Below are positions 1 through 7,493 of a stretch of DNA of 15,646 bases, piece after piece. Both the position numbers and the translations under genes were made by a program. A model generated the notes under the pieces. That model was not told where the DNA came from, searched no databases, and saw only the letters and a program-made list of their open reading frames with translations. The number at the start of each line of letters is the position of its first letter. Positions within the stretch are counted from its first letter, which is position 1. Origin of the DNA: Clostridia bacterium (lineage in GTDB: Bacteria; Bacillota; Clostridia; Oscillospirales; Acutalibacteraceae); the NCBI GenBank assembly GCA_900769535.1, contig CAAGHB010000087.1, positions 1 through 15,646 on the forward strand. The letters run 5' to 3'.

Positions 1-2
1 AA

Positions 3-1058
3 TCAACGGCAAAAATTATTTCACAGTCGGAGCAATACTCACATACGGGTATTCAGCCACAGGTGTTTAATACAATTTATCAGCTGATGACCGACAAGGA
101 AAAGCTTAAAAAAGCCGACCGACTTTTATTCGTTCCGGAATATCTGAACTATCTTCTTACCGGCAAAATGATGACCGAATACACCAATGCATCGACGTCC
201 GGACTTGTTCGAGCAGATACTAAAAATTGGGATACCGAAATGATTGAAAAGCTCGATTTACCTCAGCATATATTCGGTGAAATACATATACCCGGAAGCG
301 TAGTTGGCAACCTGAAATCCGAAATTATTGACGAAATCGGCTTTGATTGCAAGGTTGTACTTCCCTGCACGCACGATACCGGTTCAGCGGTTTTGGCTGT
401 TCCGAGTAACGAAATGTCACTTTATATCAGCAGCGGTACCTGGTCGCTTATGGGTTGCGAAATAATGGAGCCCGAGCTTAGCGACGACAGTCTCAACTTA
501 GGATTCACAAACGAAGGCGGTTACAACTATCGTTTCAGATATCTAAAAAATATTATGGGGCTGTGGATGATTCAGTCGGTTAGACGGGAGCTTGATAAAA
601 AATACAGCTTTGACGAGCTATGCGAAATGGCAAAGGAATCACACTTCAACGAGATTATCGACGTTAACGATAACGCATTTTTGGCCCCAAAAAGTATGAT
701 AAAAGCCATTAAAAATTACTGCACATCAAATGGAAAAGCGGAGCCGCAATCAATCGGCGATACGGTAAGATGCATTTATCATTCACTTGCAAAATGCTAT
801 GCCAATACCGTTTCAGGTATTGAAGCCAAGCTCGGAGTAAACTTTGACTGTGTAAACATTGTAGGCGGAGGAAGCAAGGACACTTATCTTAACGAACTTA
901 CCGCAAAATACACCGGCAAGCCCGTTGTCGCAGGGCCGACAGAGGCAACTGCGATAGGTAACCTTTTGGTTCAAATGATTATTTCAAACGAAATAGCTGA
1001 CCTTTCGGCAGGCCGTGATATAATAAAAAATTCGTTTAACATAACGGAGGTAAAATAA
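3..1058 (+). CDS. rhaB: Rhamnulokinase, 5'-truncated by the window edge
   Basis: Phosphorylates L-rhamnulose with ATP to give L-rhamnulose 1-phosphate, the second cytoplasmic step of L-rhamnose breakdown. The frame is open from base 3 to the stop, giving 351 residues; FGGY sugar kinases of this type are about 480 residues, so roughly the first 130 (N-terminal ATPase lobe start) lie off the left edge. A GTG at base 63 is an internal Val codon, not the start, because the kinase-like sequence HTGIQPQVFNTIYQL runs straight through it. Visible family features are FVPEYLNYLLTGK, the CTHDTGSAV segment, the SSGTWSLMG stretch and the C-terminal nucleotide-binding VGGGSKD motif followed by GPTEATAIGN. 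It abuts rhaA (TAA immediately followed by ATG), and rhaA's GGAGG site sits in its last codons, so the two are co-transcribed. Family assignment is firm. Confidence 0.93.
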   Translation, partial: STAKIISQSEQYSHTGIQPQVFNTIYQLMTDKEKLKKADRLLFVPEYLNYLLTGKMMTEYTNASTSGLVRADTKNWDTEMIEKLDLPQHIFGEIHIPGSVVGNLKSEIIDEIGFDCKVVLPCTHDTGSAVLAVPSNEMSLYISSGTWSLMGCEIMEPELSDDSLNLGFTNEGGYNYRFRYLKNIMGLWMIQSVRRELDKKYSFDELCEMAKESHFNEIIDVNDNAFLAPKSMIKAIKNYCTSNGKAEPQSIGDTVRCIYHSLAKCYANTVSGIEAKLGVNFDCVNIVGGGSKDTYLNELTAKYTGKPVVAGPTEATAIGNLLVQMIISNEIADLSAGRDIIKNSFNITEVK

Positions 1059-2306
1059 ATGAAAAACAGATATCCTGACGCAAGAAAATACTATACCCGT
1101 GTCGGAATTGACACCGACAGCGCCATTGAAAGACTTAAAAATATACCCGTTTCAATTCACTGCTGGCAGGGTGATGACGTGCTCGGATTCGAGGGCTCCG
1201 ACGAGCTTACCGGCGGAATTGCAGCCACCGGAAACTATCCCGGCCGTGCCAGAAATGCCGAGGAGCTTATGGCCGACCTCGACGTTGCACTTTCACTCAT
1301 TCCGGGCAAAAAGCGCATAAATCTCCACGCATGCTATGCCATTACCGACGAAAAGGTTGACAGAAACGAGCTTTTACCCAAACATTTCGAAAAATGGGTT
1401 GAGTTTGCAAAGGAACGCAATTTAGGCCTCGATTTCAATCCGACATTTTTCTCTCACCCTAAGGCAGCTGACAGTCTCACCCTCTCTCATCCCGACAAAG
1501 AAATTCGCAAATTCTGGATTGAACACGCTATGGCATGCAGAAAAATTGCGGCATACTTTGGTGAGGAGCTTGGCACACCTGCACTTTGCAACATTTGGAT
1601 TCCCGACGGATACAAAAACAATCCCGCTGACAAATTTTCTCCGAGAAAGCGACTCAGAGAAAGTCTTGACGAGATATATTCGGTTAAATATAATCCTGAA
1701 TTTATAATCGACTCGTGTGAAAGTAAGTTTTTCGGTATTGGACTTGAAGCATTTACAGTAGGCAGCAGCGAATTTTACATCAGCTATGCCGCCACTCACG
1801 AAAACATCTATCCCCTTCTCGACAGCGGTCACTATCATCCCGCCGAGGTTATCAGCGACAAGCTCCCTGCTCTGCTTAATTTCTTTGACAAAATTCCGCT
1901 TCACGTAACCCGCCCGATTCACTGGGATTCAGACCACGTAGTTCTCCTCGACGACGAGCTTAAAGCGATTGCTGACGAAATAATTCGCAATAATGCTGAC
2001 GACCGTATTTTAATCGGACTTGATTACTTCGATGCAAGTATAAACCGTGTTGCCGCTTGGGTAATCGGCGTAAGAAATATGCAAAAGGCGCTTCTTACAT
2101 CACTTCTTACCCCCCATGACCGTCTCGCAAAATTACAGGAAGAAAACAAGTTTACCGAAATTATGGTTGCCACCGAGGAGGCAAAAACAATGCCTATCGG
2201 CGATATTTGGGAGGAATATTGTAAGCAATGCGGCGTTATTGAAAATGCTGATTGGTACAATGTTGTAGCCGAATATGAAAAAAATGTTCTTCTGAACAGA
2301 CAATAA
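1059..2306 (+). CDS. rhaA: L-rhamnose isomerase
   Basis: Converts L-rhamnose to L-rhamnulose, the entry step of rhamnose catabolism; the enzyme is a cytoplasmic, metal (Mn2+)-dependent TIM-barrel isomerase. The 415-residue product matches the usual 415-420 residue length. Recognisable segments are the N-terminal IPVSIHCWQGDDV and GGIAATGNYPGRA, a central GLDFNPTFFSHP, the DSGHYHPAE metal-site region and HVTRPIHWDSDHVV near residues 285-300. The ATG follows the rhaB stop with no gap and is preceded by a good GGAGG. A long hairpin terminator starts 9 bases after the stop, so rhaA is the last gene of this operon. No rhamnulose-1-phosphate aldolase (rhaD) follows; it and any transporter or regulator must lie upstream of the window or elsewhere. 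Confidence 0.97.
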   Translation: MKNRYPDARKYYTRVGIDTDSAIERLKNIPVSIHCWQGDDVLGFEGSDELTGGIAATGNYPGRARNAEELMADLDVALSLIPGKKRINLHACYAITDEKVDRNELLPKHFEKWVEFAKERNLGLDFNPTFFSHPKAADSLTLSHPDKEIRKFWIEHAMACRKIAAYFGEELGTPALCNIWIPDGYKNNPADKFSPRKRLRESLDEIYSVKYNPEFIIDSCESKFFGIGLEAFTVGSSEFYISYAATHENIYPLLDSGHYHPAEVISDKLPALLNFFDKIPLHVTRPIHWDSDHVVLLDDELKAIADEIIRNNADDRILIGLDYFDASINRVAAWVIGVRNMQKALLTSLLTPHDRLAKLQEENKFTEIMVATEEAKTMPIGDIWEEYCKQCGVIENADWYNVVAEYEKNVLLNRQ

Positions 2307-2314
2307 GAATAAGA

Positions 2315-2356
2315 AAAGAGACATTCTGTTACACAGAATGTCTCTTTAAATTTTTT
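2315..2356. terminator. Bidirectional hairpin terminator between rhaA and the small peptide gene
   Basis: AAAGAGACATTCTGT (2315-2329) pairs perfectly with ACAGAATGTCTCTTT (2333-2347): 15 base pairs around a 3-base loop. On the plus strand it is followed by a T-run at 2351-2356, fitting termination of rhaA. Read from the minus strand the hairpin is followed by TTTTCTTATTCTT, so it can also end the convergent peptide gene that stops at 2371. Confidence 0.9.
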
Positions 2357-2370
2357 AAAAAAGAAATTAG

Positions 2371-2496
2371 TTAGAGATAGTCTTCTCCGCCATCCTCGAT
2401 TCCGAGATTAGGCTCGGTTTCTGATTCGTCCATAATATCTTCGACTTCGTAATCAGTATATTCAATAATGGGTTTTTCATAAATTTCTCTTGCCAT
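2371..2496 (-). CDS. Small acidic peptide of 41 residues, unknown function
   Basis: I do not recognise a named family. The product starts MAREIYEKPIIEYTDYEVED and ends DGGEDYL. It has 15 Asp/Glu against 2 Lys/Arg, no Cys, no signal peptide and no membrane segment. Support for a real gene is strong for its size: ATG with GGAGG nine bases upstream (2506-2510), a TTGACA / 17-base spacer / TATCAT promoter at 2527-2555, and a perfect 15-bp hairpin right after the stop. The YxxP pattern near the N-terminus (Tyr6 to Pro9) and the following acidic helix-like stretch resemble leader regions of ribosomally made modified peptides such as lasso precursors, but no maturation enzyme or transporter is nearby and the C-terminal half has no Cys or Ser/Thr-rich core. 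It may equally be a small regulatory or protein-binding peptide. The function is open; only the coding call is argued here. Confidence 0.78.
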   Translation of the reverse strand: MAREIYEKPIIEYTDYEVEDIMDESETEPNLGIEDGGEDYL

Positions 2497-2526
2497 TATA
2501 ATACACCTCCAAATTAATACAAATAT

Positions 2527-2555
2527 ATGATAACACATATTATGTTTTCTGTCAA
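2527..2555 (-). promoter_or_regulatory. Sigma-A-type promoter of the small acidic peptide gene
   Basis: On the minus strand, TTGACA (2550-2555, exact -35 consensus) is separated by exactly 17 bases from TATCAT (2527-2532, five of six -10 consensus bases). Expected transcription start is near 2520, giving a leader of about 25 bases that contains the GGAGG site and little else. Confidence 0.8.
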
Positions 2556-2661
2556 TGCTAAAATTTTCTCAATTAGATGGCTAAAAAGCTTTATTTATGT
2601 CATATATTTGTCAAATCATATTTTTGTAAGACAATATTCAAAAGTTTATCTAAGCAATCAT

Positions 2662-2691
2662 AAAATCCGCCCACTTACGTGAACGGATTTT
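2662..2691 (-). terminator. Terminator of tRNA-Leu
   Basis: On the minus strand AAAATCCGTTCAC pairs with GTGGGCGGATTTT over 13 positions (two G-U pairs) around a GTAA loop, a GNRA-type tetraloop. The T-run is the 3' arm of the stem itself. The two G-U pairs would become A-C mismatches on the plus strand, so the element favours minus-strand RNA. It starts 4 bases after the tRNA CCA end, and it separates the tRNA from the downstream peptide promoter. Confidence 0.8.
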
Positions 2692-2695
2692 CGTT

Positions 2696-2782
2696 TGGTG
2701 CCGGTGGCCGGACTCGAACCGGCACGCCATCGCTGGCGGTGGATTTTGAGTCCACTACGTCTGCCAATTCCATCACACCGGC
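2696..2782 (-). tRNA. tRNA-Leu, anticodon CAA
   Basis: Reads UUG leucine codons. The 87-base sequence folds as a class II tRNA: acceptor stem GCCGGTG / CACCGGC, D-arm containing AATTGGCAGAC, anticodon stem GTGGA / TCCAC enclosing the loop CTCAAAA (anticodon CAA), a long variable arm with CGCC / GGCG stem, and T-arm GCCGG-TTCGAGT-CCGGC. The 3' CCA is encoded (discriminator base A). The long variable arm separates Leu/Ser from other tRNAs, and the CAA anticodon settles Leu. It lies 39 bases downstream of the M18 aminopeptidase gene. Confidence 0.97.
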
Positions 2783-2796
2783 TTGTGACAAAATAG

Positions 2797-2825
2797 ATAA
2801 TAACACAAACCGGTATAAAAATCAA
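2797..2825 (-). promoter_or_regulatory. Probable tRNA-Leu promoter
   Basis: Minus-strand TTGATT (2820-2825) and TATTAT (2797-2802) are 17 bases apart. The predicted start near 2790 leaves about 8 bases before the mature tRNA 5' end, a typical tRNA leader. The -35 box overlaps the stop codon of the upstream aminopeptidase gene. The -35 match is only four of six, so the tRNA may also be read through from the upstream operon. Confidence 0.6.
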
Positions 2826-4234
2826 GTAAAATTACTCAGCTTTTGAAAAAAAGCTTCGATGGCCTTATAAACCATATAAACGTCAAATTTTGATACTACC
2901 TCAAAAGGCGCATGCATCGAAAGAACAGGTACGCCGATGTCGATAACATCCATACCCAAATTAGCAATATACATGGCAACTGTACCGCCGCCGCCTAAAT
3001 CAACCTTTCCAAGCTCACCCATCTGCCACTTGACGTTATTAGCGTCCATAAGACGTCTCATTTTTCCGACAAATTCAGCCGAAGCATCGCTTGTTCCGCT
3101 CTTTCCTCTCGAACCGGTATATTTTGTAAATGCGGCGCCGTGATTTATCATAGCGGCATTTCGGCGGTCGAGTACGTCGGGATAATTCGGGTCAAATGCG
3201 GCATTTACGTCGGCCGACAAGCATTCGCTGTTTGCAAGCGCTGTAAAGCCGTCTCCGCCCTGCATTTTTGCTAAATCGCAAACAAAATACTTGAGAAACT
3301 CTGATTCAAGTCCCGTATTTCCCATCGAGCCGATTTCTTCCTTGTCGGCTAAAACGGTGATAACCGTGTGTTCGGGAACTCCGTTTACACCCAACGCGGC
3401 CATAAGAGAAGGATATGCACAAACTCGGTCATCGTGTCCGTATGAACCAATGAGTGAACGGTCAAAGCCGATATCCCTTGCTTTAAATGTGGGAACAAGT
3501 TCGAGCTCGGCAGAAACAAAATCCGCCTCGACAATGCCGTACTTTTCGTAAATTATATTGAGAATGTTAAGCTTTACCGCCTCGCTGACCTTGTCATCCT
3601 TGAAGGGATAGCTACCGATAAGCACATTCATATCTTCGCCGCGAATTGCTTCGCCAAGAGTACGCTTATACTGCTCGGCGGCAAGATGCGGTAAAAGGTC
3701 GGTAATAACAAAGCAAGGATCATCCTCGTCCTCACCGATTACGATAGAAACAGGTGTACCGTCGGCACGAATGACAACTCCGTGAAGTGCAAGAGGAATT
3801 GCTGTCCACTGATATTTCTTAACACCGCCGTAATAATGGGTCTTAAACAATGCCATTTCGCAATCTTCATAAATCGGGTTTGGCTTTAAGTCGATGCGCG
3901 GTGAATCAATATGAGCGGCAGCTACACGAACTCCGTTTTCTACCGGCTGGTCACCGATAACGGCAAGTGCAACCGATTTTCCGCGATTATTAAGATAAAC
4001 CTTGTCTCCGGGATTGTATTTTGCGTTTCTGTCAAAGCGCTTAAATCCCTTTTCGATTGCGGCTGCAATAGCAAAATCGGCTGCTTCGCGCTCTGTTTTT
4101 CCTAAATCCAAAAAGCGCTTGTATCCTTCGCAAAAAAGCTCGGCTTCGGCTACTACCTTTTCGTCCTTGCATCCGTTTTCACGCTTTAATGTTAATTTTT
4201 CCATAAGCAATTCGCCCTGTGTTTTTTCTGACAT
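2822..4234 (-). CDS. M18 family aminopeptidase
   Basis: A di-zinc cytoplasmic exopeptidase that removes N-terminal residues (often acidic, or Leu-type in the bacterial aminopeptidase I branch) from peptides. The 470-residue length fits the family. Candidate metal and catalytic residues can be placed: His108 in AAAHIDSPR, Asp268 in YGHDDRVCAYPS, Glu299-Glu300 in LADKEEIGSMG, Asp342 in LSADVNAAF and His441 in LSMHAPFEVV; a DLGGGGTVA loop sits near 412-420. No signal peptide. The ATG is preceded by AAAGGAA, which straddles the end of the lytic transglycosylase gene 18 bases upstream, so it is the last protein gene of the DUF951-prfA-tsaC-coaE unit. Family call is certain; substrate preference cannot be read from the sequence. 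Confidence 0.95.
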   Translation of the reverse strand: MSEKTQGELLMEKLTLKRENGCKDEKVVAEAELFCEGYKRFLDLGKTEREAADFAIAAAIEKGFKRFDRNAKYNPGDKVYLNNRGKSVALAVIGDQPVENGVRVAAAHIDSPRIDLKPNPIYEDCEMALFKTHYYGGVKKYQWTAIPLALHGVVIRADGTPVSIVIGEDEDDPCFVITDLLPHLAAEQYKRTLGEAIRGEDMNVLIGSYPFKDDKVSEAVKLNILNIIYEKYGIVEADFVSAELELVPTFKARDIGFDRSLIGSYGHDDRVCAYPSLMAALGVNGVPEHTVITVLADKEEIGSMGNTGLESEFLKYFVCDLAKMQGGDGFTALANSECLSADVNAAFDPNYPDVLDRRNAAMINHGAAFTKYTGSRGKSGTSDASAEFVGKMRRLMDANNVKWQMGELGKVDLGGGGTVAMYIANLGMDVIDIGVPVLSMHAPFEVVSKFDVYMVYKAIEAFFQKLSNFT

Positions 4235-4252
4235 AGTATCATTTCCTTTCTA

Positions 4253-4777
4253 TTATTGATAAAGTAAGCTGTATATTTTTGATGTTATCATTACACGCTT
4301 TATGTAAGCGTTTGTGTCACTGTAAGGTATATCATCCGGCTTTATCCCTTCATCAACCCAGCTTTGAGTTACCGTTCTTCCCGCATGATATGCGGCAAGG
4401 GCAAACTCGATAGAGTCAAAATCCTTTAAATTGAGATTTAAAAGATAAATTCCAGCCCTGATGTTTGTTTCAGGGTCGTTAATATCGGTCATTTCAATGC
4501 CATTGCTATCGATTTTTGTGCATATCCAGTCAAACGTTTCAGGAGTAATTTGCATTAGCCCCTTTGCACCGATTTCAGACTCTGCATCGGGATTAAATCC
4601 GCTTTCACATTTTATAACAGCATAAGCGAGTTCGGTCGGTACTTCATATTCGGCACAATACTTTTCTACAAATTCGCTGTATTTTTTCGGATAAAGCTGA
4701 TGTGCACCGTAAAATGCACCTGCAAAAACTGCTACCAACAGCAATAGTATTATTATAAATTTAAAAAAGAATTTCAT
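4253..4777 (-). CDS. Membrane-anchored lytic transglycosylase, SLT domain
   Basis: Cleaves the glycan strand of peptidoglycan between MurNAc and GlcNAc with formation of 1,6-anhydroMurNAc, on the outer face of the membrane. The 174-residue protein has a short Lys-containing N-terminus and one hydrophobic segment (about residues 4-25) that acts as signal anchor, then a single SLT/Goose-lysozyme-like domain. The catalytic Glu is Glu58 in IKCESGFNPDA; GAKGLMQI (70-77), AYHAG near 129-133 and the C-terminal YIKRV complete the family motifs. No LysM or other cell-wall-binding domain is present, making it a minimal enzyme. Its ATG overlaps the coaE stop by four bases (ATGA), with AAGGAA nine bases upstream, so translation is coupled to coaE. 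Confidence 0.93.
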   Translation of the reverse strand: MKFFFKFIIILLLLVAVFAGAFYGAHQLYPKKYSEFVEKYCAEYEVPTELAYAVIKCESGFNPDAESEIGAKGLMQITPETFDWICTKIDSNGIEMTDINDPETNIRAGIYLLNLNLKDFDSIEFALAAYHAGRTVTQSWVDEGIKPDDIPYSDTNAYIKRVMITSKIYSLLYQ

Positions 4778-5382
4778 GTAGCGTAATTCCTTATAATATC
4801 ATCATAAATACGGTTAATTTGTTCATTTAGCGATTCTATATCACCATTATTATAAACCGTATAATCACTAAATTCAATGTAAAAATCCGCCTTTGGCTGA
4901 GCTGACATTCTTCGGCTTGCGGCGTCGATATCAATATTATCCCTTTTCATTATGCGAGAAAGACGAATGTCGTCATCTGCTACAACAGTAATTATAACAT
5001 CGCATAAATCAGCTGCACCGCTTTCAATTAAGGTCGGTGCGTCGAGAATGATAAGTTTTTTACCCATTTCATCAAATTCAGCAATCATTTCAGTTATCCT
5101 ATCGATTATGGCAGGATGAGTAATTGAGTTGAGCAAACGAACCGACTGGGGTGATGAAAATGCAACATTGGCAAGTTTGGCGCGATTTAAGCTTCTATCC
5201 GCATTAAGTATTGATTCGGAAAAAGCGTCGCAAAGTTTACTCAGGGTTTCGCTCCCGACCTCAACAACTTCACGTGCTACTATGTCACAATCAATATATT
5301 CTATTCCGTTTTTGCTCAAAATTTTTGCAACCGTGCCCTTTCCGGCACCTGTTTGACCGGTTATTCCGATTACAATGCTCAA
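4774..5382 (-). CDS. coaE: Dephospho-CoA kinase
   Basis: Last step of coenzyme A synthesis: ATP-dependent phosphorylation of the ribose 3'-hydroxyl of dephospho-CoA in the cytoplasm. The 202 residues match the usual size. The P-loop GITGQTGAGKGT (6-17) is a variant of the common GLTGGIGSGKS, and is followed by YIDCDIVAREV (Asp31, Asp33) and the signature LNSITHPAI (84-92). The first codon is TTG, overlapping the tsaC stop as TTGA; a GAGGTG site lies about ten bases upstream and no in-frame ATG or GTG is better placed. It overlaps the next gene by four bases. Family call is firm despite the altered P-loop. Confidence 0.95.
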   Translation of the reverse strand: MSIVIGITGQTGAGKGTVAKILSKNGIEYIDCDIVAREVVEVGSETLSKLCDAFSESILNADRSLNRAKLANVAFSSPQSVRLLNSITHPAIIDRITEMIAEFDEMGKKLIILDAPTLIESGAADLCDVIITVVADDDIRLSRIMKRDNIDIDAASRRMSAQPKADFYIEFSDYTVYNNGDIESLNEQINRIYDDIIRNYAT

Positions 5383-6404
5383 AGTTTAATCACCTCGAAT
5401 GCCGCCGCTCTTAACAAGCGGTTATATACTGCGAGTCCGACCCCGCTCTTTTTAGGCGAATGAGCATAAACGACGTCAACGCCAAGCGTATCGGTTAGGC
5501 GCAGAGCATCAAAAAGTTCTCTTGCCTGTGACATATCGTCGCTCATTCTGCCGTAAACTATGGTCTTTTTATCTATATATTCCGCTTCCTCGGCAAAGCA
5601 CATTGCCGCGCTATTACCGTCAATACGGTTTACATAATCACAAAAAGATTTAGAGTCGGATTCGATAATAACGACCTTTGTCTTTGGAGAATAATGCTTA
5701 TATTTCATTCCCGGTGACGATACCTCGGCTAAAACTTCGTTAGTAAGTACGGACGAATCAATTTCTACTCTGCCGATTACGCTTTCGAGCTGCTCGTGGG
5801 TAATTCCGCCGGGACGCAAAAGGCGATTCTTTCCATCCACAAGAGAGATTACAGTAGATTCAACACCGACTGCACAGTCATTTGATACAACAATAGCATC
5901 AATTTTTCCATCGAGGTCGTCGATGACGTGTTTAGCTGTTGTAGGGCTGGGTCGTCCCGAAATATTCGCCGAAGGCGCCGCAAGCGGAACCCCTGATATA
6001 TCAATTATTGCACGTGCAACCTCGTTTGATGGCATTCTCACCGCAACCGTATCAAGTCCTGCCGAAACAGAGCAAGGAATTTTGTCGGTTCGTTTAAGCA
6101 CCATTGTAAGCGGTCCCGGCCAAAATGCTGATGCAAGTTTTTTTGCCGATTCGGGAATTTCGGCCGCAATATGCTCTAATTCGCCCAAATCCGCAATATG
6201 CACTATAAGCGGATTATCCTGCGGTCTCCCCTTCGCCTCAAAAATTTTCGAAACAGCCGACTCATCATAAGCGTTTGCGGCAAGACCGTACACGGTTTCG
6301 GTAGGGATTCCAACTATTCCGCCGTCTTTTAAAATTTCGGCAACCTCCTTTAACCCAAGCGGATTATCATCGGTTGACATAATTCTTATATGCTTTGTGT
6401 TCAT
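5379..6404 (-). CDS. tsaC: L-threonylcarbamoyladenylate synthase, Sua5 type
   Basis: Makes L-threonylcarbamoyl-AMP from Thr, bicarbonate and ATP, the donor for t6A37 on tRNAs that read ANN codons. At 341 residues it is the long Sua5 form: a YrdC catalytic domain (about 15-205; GIPTETVYGLAANA, FEAKGRPQDNPLIVHI, AFWPGPLT, AAPSANISGRPSPT, VGVESTV and RPGG are visible), a linker with the SPGMKYKHYSP motif (230-240) known to close over the active site, and a Sua5 C-terminal domain (about 243-335). Its ATG follows the prfA stop with no gap, using an AGAGGCGG site inside prfA. The TsaD/TsaB/TsaE partners are not in the window. The name sua5 or ywlC would be equally valid. Confidence 0.95.
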   Translation of the reverse strand: MNTKHIRIMSTDDNPLGLKEVAEILKDGGIVGIPTETVYGLAANAYDESAVSKIFEAKGRPQDNPLIVHIADLGELEHIAAEIPESAKKLASAFWPGPLTMVLKRTDKIPCSVSAGLDTVAVRMPSNEVARAIIDISGVPLAAPSANISGRPSPTTAKHVIDDLDGKIDAIVVSNDCAVGVESTVISLVDGKNRLLRPGGITHEQLESVIGRVEIDSSVLTNEVLAEVSSPGMKYKHYSPKTKVVIIESDSKSFCDYVNRIDGNSAAMCFAEEAEYIDKKTIVYGRMSDDMSQARELFDALRLTDTLGVDVVYAHSPKKSGVGLAVYNRLLRAAAFEVIKL

Positions 6405-7478
6405 TTATTCCGCCTCTGCTTTTAGCTTTTCTGCCTGGTCGGCGGTAATAAGAGCATCAATTATTTCGTCAAGGTCGCCGTTAAGAGTTTGCTCCAAATG
6501 GTAAACGGTAAGTCCGATTCGATGCTCACTTACCCTTCCCTGCGGATAATTATAGGTGCGTATGCGCTCACTACGGTCGCCTGTTCCAACCTGTGACTTT
6601 CTTTCTGATGCAATTTTGTCGGTTTGCTCCTTTTGTGCCTGTTCATAAAGTCGTGAACGAAGCACCTTCATTGCCTTATCTTTGTTTTTATGCTGACTTC
6701 TCTCGTCCTGACATTCAACGACCAATCCGGTCGGCAAATGAGTAATTCTAATAGCCGATTCGGTCTTGTTTACATGCTGGCCACCTGCTCCCGACGCACG
6801 ATACGTGTCAATTTGAAGGTCTGCCATATTTATCTCGATTTCTACGTCGTCAACCTCGGGTAAAACAGCAACTGTTACTGTCGACGTATGGATTCGGCCC
6901 TGCGACTCGGTATCGGGAACTCGCTGAACTCTGTGAACGCCCGATTCGAATTTAAGACGTGAATATGCGCCGTCACCCTCAATCATGAAGCTGACCTCTT
7001 TATATCCGCCGAGTTCGGTAGCATTTTCGTTTATAATTTCGGTTTTCCATCCCTTTGATTCGGCATACATCGAATACATACGCATAAGCGTTCCGGCAAA
7101 AAGCGCTGCTTCTTCACCGCCGGCACCTCCGCGAATTTCGATAATAACATTCTTATCGTCATTCGGGTCACGGGGTAATAAAAGAATTTTTATTTCCTCT
7201 GAAATTCGGTCGACCTCGCTCTTTGACAAAAGCATTTGTTCCTCGACCATTTCCTTAAAATCCTTATCAAGGCCGCCTTCGTCAAGCAGCCCCTTTGCTT
7301 CGCCATAATCCGCCTTTGCCGACTCGTATTCGTGCAGTTTATCGACGATAGGTGTAAGCTGTTTATGCTCACGCATAAGCTTTTTATAAAGCTCCTGGTC
7401 GGTTACAACCGCCGGGTCTGTAAGCCGTTCTGATATTTCATTATATTTAATTTCGACATCCTTTAATTTGTCAAACAC
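6405..7478 (-). CDS. prfA: Peptide chain release factor 1
   Basis: Recognises UAA and UAG in the ribosomal A site and triggers peptidyl-tRNA hydrolysis. All hallmarks are visible in 357 residues: an N-terminal helical domain, GGAGGEEAALFA (117-128), the stop-codon-reading PxT tripeptide as PDT at 188-190 in VHRVQRVPDTESQGRIHTS, and the catalytic GGQ at 232-234 in SGAGGQHVNKTESAIR. PxT rather than SPF marks RF1, not RF2. The start is GTG (7476-7478) behind a GGGG site; no in-frame ATG lies nearby. It sits 15 bases after the DUF951 gene. The GGQ methyltransferase gene prmC, often adjacent to prfA, is absent here and replaced by tsaC. Confidence 0.97.
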   Translation of the reverse strand: MFDKLKDVEIKYNEISERLTDPAVVTDQELYKKLMREHKQLTPIVDKLHEYESAKADYGEAKGLLDEGGLDKDFKEMVEEQMLLSKSEVDRISEEIKILLLPRDPNDDKNVIIEIRGGAGGEEAALFAGTLMRMYSMYAESKGWKTEIINENATELGGYKEVSFMIEGDGAYSRLKFESGVHRVQRVPDTESQGRIHTSTVTVAVLPEVDDVEIEINMADLQIDTYRASGAGGQHVNKTESAIRITHLPTGLVVECQDERSQHKNKDKAMKVLRSRLYEQAQKEQTDKIASERKSQVGTGDRSERIRTYNYPQGRVSEHRIGLTVYHLEQTLNGDLDEIIDALITADQAEKLKAEAE

Positions 7479-7493
7479 GGAATTATCCCCTTT

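Noticed and set aside
1422..1922. A 166-codon open frame antisense to rhaA
   Set aside because: It lies wholly within a clear rhaA gene, has no recognisable motif or ribosome binding site, and long antisense frames are common opposite biased codons.
2336..2496. Double-glycine leader cleavage in the small acidic peptide
   Set aside because: There is a GG at residues 36-37, but the hydrophobic positions at -4, -7 and -12 do not fit (Glu at -4), and only four residues would remain after cleavage.
2605..2615. A second TTGACA on the minus strand upstream of the peptide gene
   Set aside because: No acceptable -10 box lies 16-18 bases downstream; the TTGACA at 2550-2555 has one at exactly 17.
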